8,572 nt of DNA from Alphaproteobacteria bacterium. GTDB lineage: Bacteria; Pseudomonadota; Alphaproteobacteria; Sphingomonadales; Sphingomonadaceae. The translations under genes were made by a program, and so were the position numbers. The notes below the pieces were generated by a model. The model saw nothing but the letters and a program-made list of their open reading frames with translations. It had not been told where the DNA came from and ran no database searches. The stretch spans positions 1-8,572 of the forward strand of contig JADCGM010000283.1 in assembly GCA_020249025.1 (NCBI GenBank), read 5' to 3'. Shown here in pieces: positions 5,570 through 8,572 of the stretch (position 1 is its first letter; each line of letters opens with the position of its first letter).

Positions 5570-6991
5570 CTATCGTTTGATCAGTTTGTCGAACCCGGGC
5601 GGCAGCGCCGGCATTCCGCCGCCTCCGCCCATCATCCCTCCGAGCCCGCCGGGCATCTTGCCCATCATGCCCATCAGTCCCTTCATGCCGCCCATCTTCT
5701 TCAGGCGCTTCATGGTGGTCGCCATCTCCTGGTGCATCTTCAGCACCTTGTTGACTTCCTGCACGGTCGTGCCGGCGCCGTTGGCGATCCGGATCTTGCG
5801 CTTGGCGTTGATCAGCTCGGGCTTGGCGCGCTCCTTGGGCGTCATCGACAGCACCACCGCCTCCATGCGGCCGAGGAGCTTGTCGTTGACGCCGGCGGCC
5901 TCGGCCTGCTTGGCCATCTTGCCCATGCCGGGGAGCATGCCCATCAGCGCGCCCATGCCGCCCATCTTCTTCATCTGGGAGAGCTGGCTGCGCAGGTCGT
6001 TCATGTCGAACTGACCCTTGGCCATCTTGGCCGCGAGCTTTTCGGCCTCTTCCGCCTCGAAGGTCTCGGCGGCCTTCTCGACAAGGCTGACGACGTCGCC
6101 CATGCCGAGGATGCGTCCGGCGACGCGCTGCGGATCGAACGCCTCCAGCGCATCGAGCTTTTCGCCCGTCGCCGCGAACTTGATCGGCTTCTGCGTGACG
6201 GCGCGCATCGACAGCGCCGCACCGCCGCGCGCATCGCCGTCCATGCGGGTGAGGATCACGCCGGTCAGATCGACCTCGCCCGCAAACGACTGGGCGACGT
6301 TGACCGCGTCCTGACCGGTGAGGCTGTCGACGACGAGCAGGATCTCGTTCGGCTGGCTCGCGCCCGCGACCGCCTTCATCTCGGCCATCAGCGACGCATC
6401 GACGTGGAGGCGGCCCGCGGTGTCGAGCAGCAGCACGTCGAAGCCCTGGAGCTTCGCCGCCTGCATCGCGCGCCTGGCGATGTCGACCGGCTGCTGGCCG
6501 GCGATGATCGGCAGCGTCGCGACGCCCGTCTGCTCGCCGAGGATGCGAAGCTGCTCCTGCGCCGCCGGCCGGTTGACGTCCAGGGACGCCATCATGACCT
6601 TCTTGCGGTCCTTCTCGGTCAGCCGCTTCGCGAGCTTCGCCGTCGTCGTCGTCTTGCCCGAGCCTTGGAGACCGACGAGCATGACGACCGCGGGCGGCGT
6701 CACGTCGAGGTTCAGGTCCTCGGCCTCGCCGCCGAGCATCTCGACGAGCGCGTCGTTGACGATCTTGACGACCTGCTGGCCCGGCGTGACCGAGCGGATG
6801 ACCTCGGCGCCGATCGCGCGCTCGGTCGCTGCGTCCACGAACTGCTTCACGACCGGAAGCGCGACATCGGCCTCGAGCAGCGCGATGCGCACCTCGCGCA
6901 TCGCCGCGCGCACGTCGAGTTCGGTCAGCGCTCCGCGGCCGCGGAGCTTGTCGAAGACGCCGCCTAGGCGTTCGGACAGGCTTTCGAACAC
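5570..6991 (-). CDS. ffh: Signal recognition particle GTPase Ffh (SRP54)
   Basis: The 473-residue protein binds 4.5S RNA and signal sequences of nascent chains and, with FtsY, delivers ribosomes to the SecYEG translocon. The N domain (about 1-95) carries the ALLEADVALPVV motif. The G domain has GLQGSGKTT (107-115), DVNRPAAQEQL (138-148), DTAGR (190-194), TRMDGDARGG (248-257) and ATGEKLDALEAFDP (274-287). The Met-rich M domain (about 325-473) contains the finger-loop region KKMGGMGALMGMLPGM (341-356) and the RNA-binding segment INAKRKIRIANGAG (394-407), where GAG stands in place of the usual GSG. The C-terminus is rich in Met and Gly. The start is GTG at 6991 with GGGAG nine bases upstream, and it gives the standard N-terminus. 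It is the first gene of the operon. Confidence 0.97.
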   Translation of the reverse strand: MFESLSERLGGVFDKLRGRGALTELDVRAAMREVRIALLEADVALPVVKQFVDAATERAIGAEVIRSVTPGQQVVKIVNDALVEMLGGEAEDLNLDVTPPAVVMLVGLQGSGKTTTTAKLAKRLTEKDRKKVMMASLDVNRPAAQEQLRILGEQTGVATLPIIAGQQPVDIARRAMQAAKLQGFDVLLLDTAGRLHVDASLMAEMKAVAGASQPNEILLVVDSLTGQDAVNVAQSFAGEVDLTGVILTRMDGDARGGAALSMRAVTQKPIKFAATGEKLDALEAFDPQRVAGRILGMGDVVSLVEKAAETFEAEEAEKLAAKMAKGQFDMNDLRSQLSQMKKMGGMGALMGMLPGMGKMAKQAEAAGVNDKLLGRMEAVVLSMTPKERAKPELINAKRKIRIANGAGTTVQEVNKVLKMHQEMATTMKRLKKMGGMKGLMGMMGKMPGGLGGMMGGGGGMPALPPGFDKLIKR

Positions 6992-7014
6992 TCGACTTCT
7001 CCCAAACGGACAAA

Positions 7015-7044
7015 CGCCGGTGGGCGAAACCTCGCTGACCGGCG
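7015..7044 (-). repeat. Inverted repeat in the ffh leader
   Basis: CGCCGGT at 7015-7021 and ACCGGCG at 7038-7044 form a perfect 7-bp inverted repeat with a 16-nt spacer, 24 bases before the ffh GTG. A GGACGTCC palindrome (7044-7051) adjoins it. In the ffh mRNA it would lie just upstream of the Shine-Dalgarno region; it could be a leader stem or an operator. Confidence 0.45.
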
Positions 7045-7096
7045 GACGTCCGTGGACGTGAACAGTTGTGGCGCTTTCGTGTGAAAAGCGGGCCGG

Positions 7097-7125
7097 GCCT
7101 TACGCCGAACCGGCCGCGCGGTCAA
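7097..7125 (-). promoter_or_regulatory. Candidate promoter of the ffh operon
   Basis: Reading the minus strand, CTTGAC is visible with TTGACC at 7125-7120, which fits the alphaproteobacterial housekeeping -35. After 17 bases comes TAAGGC (7102-7097), a weak -10. Transcription would begin near 7090, leaving a leader of about 100 nt before the ffh GTG. The -35 is convincing; the -10 is not. Confidence 0.4.
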
Positions 7126-7224
7126 GGCGAGCCCCGCCCGGCGCCGGATCGCGCGATGCAACATTTCCCGGCCCGGTCGGTTGTGCGCCGCGACCCGGCA
7201 GCCGCCGGTCCCCGTTCGTTGCGT

Positions 7225-7230
7225 AAAGGA
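7225..7230 (+). promoter_or_regulatory. Ribosome binding site fixing the outer-membrane protein start
   Basis: AAAGGA lies seven bases before the ATG at 7238. The frame is also open from an ATG-like codon at 7181, but the 19 extra residues would put a Pro/Arg-rich leader before a clean signal peptide, so 7238 is preferred. Confidence 0.75.
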
Positions 7231-7237
7231 ATCGCCG

Positions 7238-8068
7238 ATGAAAACGCTGTTGCTCGCGGCCGCCGCCGTACTGCTCCCCGCCGCCGTTCAGGCCCAGACC
7301 ATGGGCAGCCAGACCGATCCAGCGCCCGCTTCGCCCCCGGCCCCGGCGGGCACGATGGGCACGACCCCGGACCCGATGACCGATCCGGCTGCGCCGCAGA
7401 CGACGACCCCGGCGACCGATGCCATGACCACGCCGTCGACGAGCGCCACTGACCCCGCCACCAGCACGACCGGGACCACCACCTACGGCACCGGCATCAG
7501 CACCTATGGCACGACGAGCACCGGCTCCTCGTCGCGCACTGGTTACGGCGACGGCGCTGCCTCCGGGTCGACCGCGTCGGTCGCAGCCCCCGACGGCAGC
7601 CGTCCGTTCGGCATCGAGCCCTATGTCGGCGTGTTCGGCGGCTATCATGACTTCGACCGCGGCACGAAGGGGCCGCTCCAGGCCGGCGGCAGCGCCAACG
7701 GCTGGCTCGCCGGCGGCTATGCCGGCGTCAACATCCCGCTCGGCCCGCTCGTCGTCGGCGCCGAAGGCAACATCGCCAAGGGCTTCAACGACATCGATTA
7801 CGAATATGGCGTGACCGGCCATGTCGGCATCCGCGTGGGCGAATCCGGCATGTTCTTCGGGCGGGCCGGCTATCACTGGGTGGAGGCCAAGCGCGGCTTC
7901 GCCGACGACCGCAACGAGATCTACGGATTCGGTGTCGAGGTTGGCCCGAAGGACATCGGCCTCGGCGGCATCACCGGTGAATCGGGCGTCCGCGTCCGCT
8001 TCACCGTCGACACCTTCGATGCGTTTCAGAGCATCCGCCCGCAGGTCGGCCTGACCTTCCACTTCTAG
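7238..8068 (+). CDS. Outer-membrane beta-barrel protein with Thr/Pro-rich N-terminal linker
   Basis: A 276-residue secreted protein. Residues 1-19 are a signal peptide with cleavage predicted at VQA-QT. Residues 20 to about 120 are low complexity, rich in Thr, Ser, Pro, Ala and Gly, with an imperfect duplication around TTYGTGISTYGTT (81-93). Residues about 124-276 alternate in a way that suggests eight short amphipathic beta strands, for example IEPYVGVFGGYHDF, GWLAGGYAGVNIPL, LVVGAEGNIA, YGVTGHVGIRV, MFFGRAGYHWVEA, IYGFGVEVG, VRVRFTVDTF and IRPQVGLTFHF. The final Phe preceded by alternating hydrophobic residues is the BAM recognition signal. This fits the OmpX/OmpW/opacity class of small barrels, with a role in surface structure or adhesion rather than catalysis; the exact family is unassigned. 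It is transcribed divergently from ffh and ends at a strong hairpin. The linker could span the periplasm or bind peptidoglycan loosely, which is inference. Confidence 0.85.
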   Translation: MKTLLLAAAAVLLPAAVQAQTMGSQTDPAPASPPAPAGTMGTTPDPMTDPAAPQTTTPATDAMTTPSTSATDPATSTTGTTTYGTGISTYGTTSTGSSSRTGYGDGAASGSTASVAAPDGSRPFGIEPYVGVFGGYHDFDRGTKGPLQAGGSANGWLAGGYAGVNIPLGPLVVGAEGNIAKGFNDIDYEYGVTGHVGIRVGESGMFFGRAGYHWVEAKRGFADDRNEIYGFGVEVGPKDIGLGGITGESGVRVRFTVDTFDAFQSIRPQVGLTFHF

Positions 8069-8081
8069 TCCGCAACAGCAC

Positions 8082-8111
8082 AGGAGGAGACGGCTGACAC
8101 CGTCTCCTCCT
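8082..8111. terminator. Bidirectional hairpin terminator between convergent genes
   Basis: AGGAGGAGACGG at 8082-8093 pairs perfectly with CCGTCTCCTCCT at 8100-8111 around the loop CTGACA, a 12-bp stem. It lies 13 bases after the outer-membrane protein stop, and its right arm includes part of the transporter's TAG stop (8112-8110). No clear T-run follows on either strand, but the position between convergent genes supports termination in both directions. Confidence 0.75.
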
Positions 8112-8572
8112 ATCGCGCCGTCGCGAAAGACTTCGTGAGCCAACGCAGCCGCAGCACGCCCGCGACCGCCGCAGTCGCGAGCCCCAGCCCCATCGCCATC
8201 GCGATTCCGGCCGGCCCGGCGTCGAGCCGGTGGACGAACAGCCAGCCAAGACTCGTCATCACGCCGAAATAGCTCACCGCTTGGATGACACCGGCCGCGA
8301 CCTGATCGCCCGCCGCGCGGAGCGCGAACACCGACACCACCTGAACCGCGTCCGCCCACAGAAATGCCGCCATCGCGACGATCATCGCGACGGCCGCGGT
8401 GCGGACCGCCGGATCGTCGGAAAAGGGCGCGGCGAGCAGGTGGGGCGCGGCGAGATAGGCCGCCGTCCACGGCAGCAGCGCCGCCAGCGCCAGCCCGATC
8501 GCCAGCCCGGCGCGGCGCGCGACATCGCCGCGCTCGCCCGCCCCCATCGCATTGCCGACCCGCACCGCCGCC
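8110..8572 (-). CDS. MATE family efflux transporter, C-terminal part (5' end outside window)
   Basis: The last ~153 residues of a multidrug and toxic-compound extrusion (MATE) transporter of the inner membrane; these proteins export cationic compounds using a Na+ or H+ gradient. The visible part opens with AAVRVGNAMGAGE, the conserved loop of the second lobe. A hydrophobic helix and the loop APFSDDPAVR follow (compare the family's LF-x-x-DP-x-V), then a helix pair around ADAVQVVSVFALRAAGDQ (the LR-GxGD motif), another helix ending LGWLFVHRLDAGPAG, and a last helix GIAMAMGLGLATAAVAGVLRLRW with a short basic tail. About five helices are covered, so roughly two thirds of the gene is missing. Its stop lies inside the hairpin shared with the convergent outer-membrane protein gene. 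A GTG at 8565 is an internal codon, not the start. The substrate is unknown. Confidence 0.88.
   Translation of the reverse strand, partial: AAVRVGNAMGAGERGDVARRAGLAIGLALAALLPWTAAYLAAPHLLAAPFSDDPAVRTAAVAMIVAMAAFLWADAVQVVSVFALRAAGDQVAAGVIQAVSYFGVMTSLGWLFVHRLDAGPAGIAMAMGLGLATAAVAGVLRLRWLTKSFATAR

Noticed and set aside
5732..6967. Plus-strand open frame of 411 codons antisense to ffh
   Set aside because: His/Arg/Leu/Asp-rich shadow of the ffh frame with no domain features.
5058..7013. Single 651-codon minus-strand frame appearing to fuse an upstream region to S16
   Set aside because: Its first three quarters are an out-of-frame reading of ffh; only the last 162 residues are protein-like (S16), with their own ribosome binding site and ATG.
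7100..8470. Minus-strand open frame of 456 codons antisense to the outer-membrane protein
   Set aside because: Gly/Arg/Ala-rich shadow running across the hairpin, and out of frame with the MATE gene.

Overview
The window comes from a high-GC alphaproteobacterium, most likely a member of the Sphingomonadales. This rests on recognising protein families and gene order, not on a database search: the translation/SRP block ffh-rpsP-rimM-trmD-rplS, an S16 protein with a long Ala/Glu tail, a DUF4199 protein next to a LuxR-type HTH protein, and a periplasmic S9B peptidase directly after rplS. It is mostly ordinary core-genome sequence. I see no insertion sequence, phage, CRISPR array, tRNA or rRNA.

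Layout. Positions 14-1090 on the plus strand hold a two-gene unit: a small membrane-tethered LuxR-type HTH protein and a four-helix DUF4199 membrane protein. It meets the next gene tail to tail, with interlocked stop codons in the shared tetramer CTAG. Positions 1087-3294 on the minus strand encode an exported dipeptidyl-peptidase IV-like serine peptidase. Positions 3402-6991 on the minus strand hold the operon ffh, rpsP, rimM, trmD, rplS (transcribed in that order), with gaps of 23, 12 and 10 bp and then a 4-bp ATGA overlap. A 246-bp divergent intergenic region separates ffh from a plus-strand outer-membrane beta-barrel protein (7238-8068). That gene converges, through a 12-bp-stem hairpin, on a minus-strand MATE-family transporter whose 5' end lies beyond the window edge.

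How the genes work together. The central operon joins targeting of nascent membrane and exported proteins (Ffh) with small-subunit protein and maturation functions (S16, RimM), tRNA m1G37 methylation (TrmD) and a large-subunit bridge protein (L19). The peptidase lies 107 bp downstream on the same strand and may be partly co-transcribed or have its own promoter. The LuxR-HTH/DUF4199 pair is the only part that suggests an under-described system: the regulator has no receiver or ligand domain but two predicted membrane helices, so it may read a signal in the membrane with its neighbour as partner. That role is inference. Most long open frames antisense to the peptidase and ffh are artefacts of high GC content.
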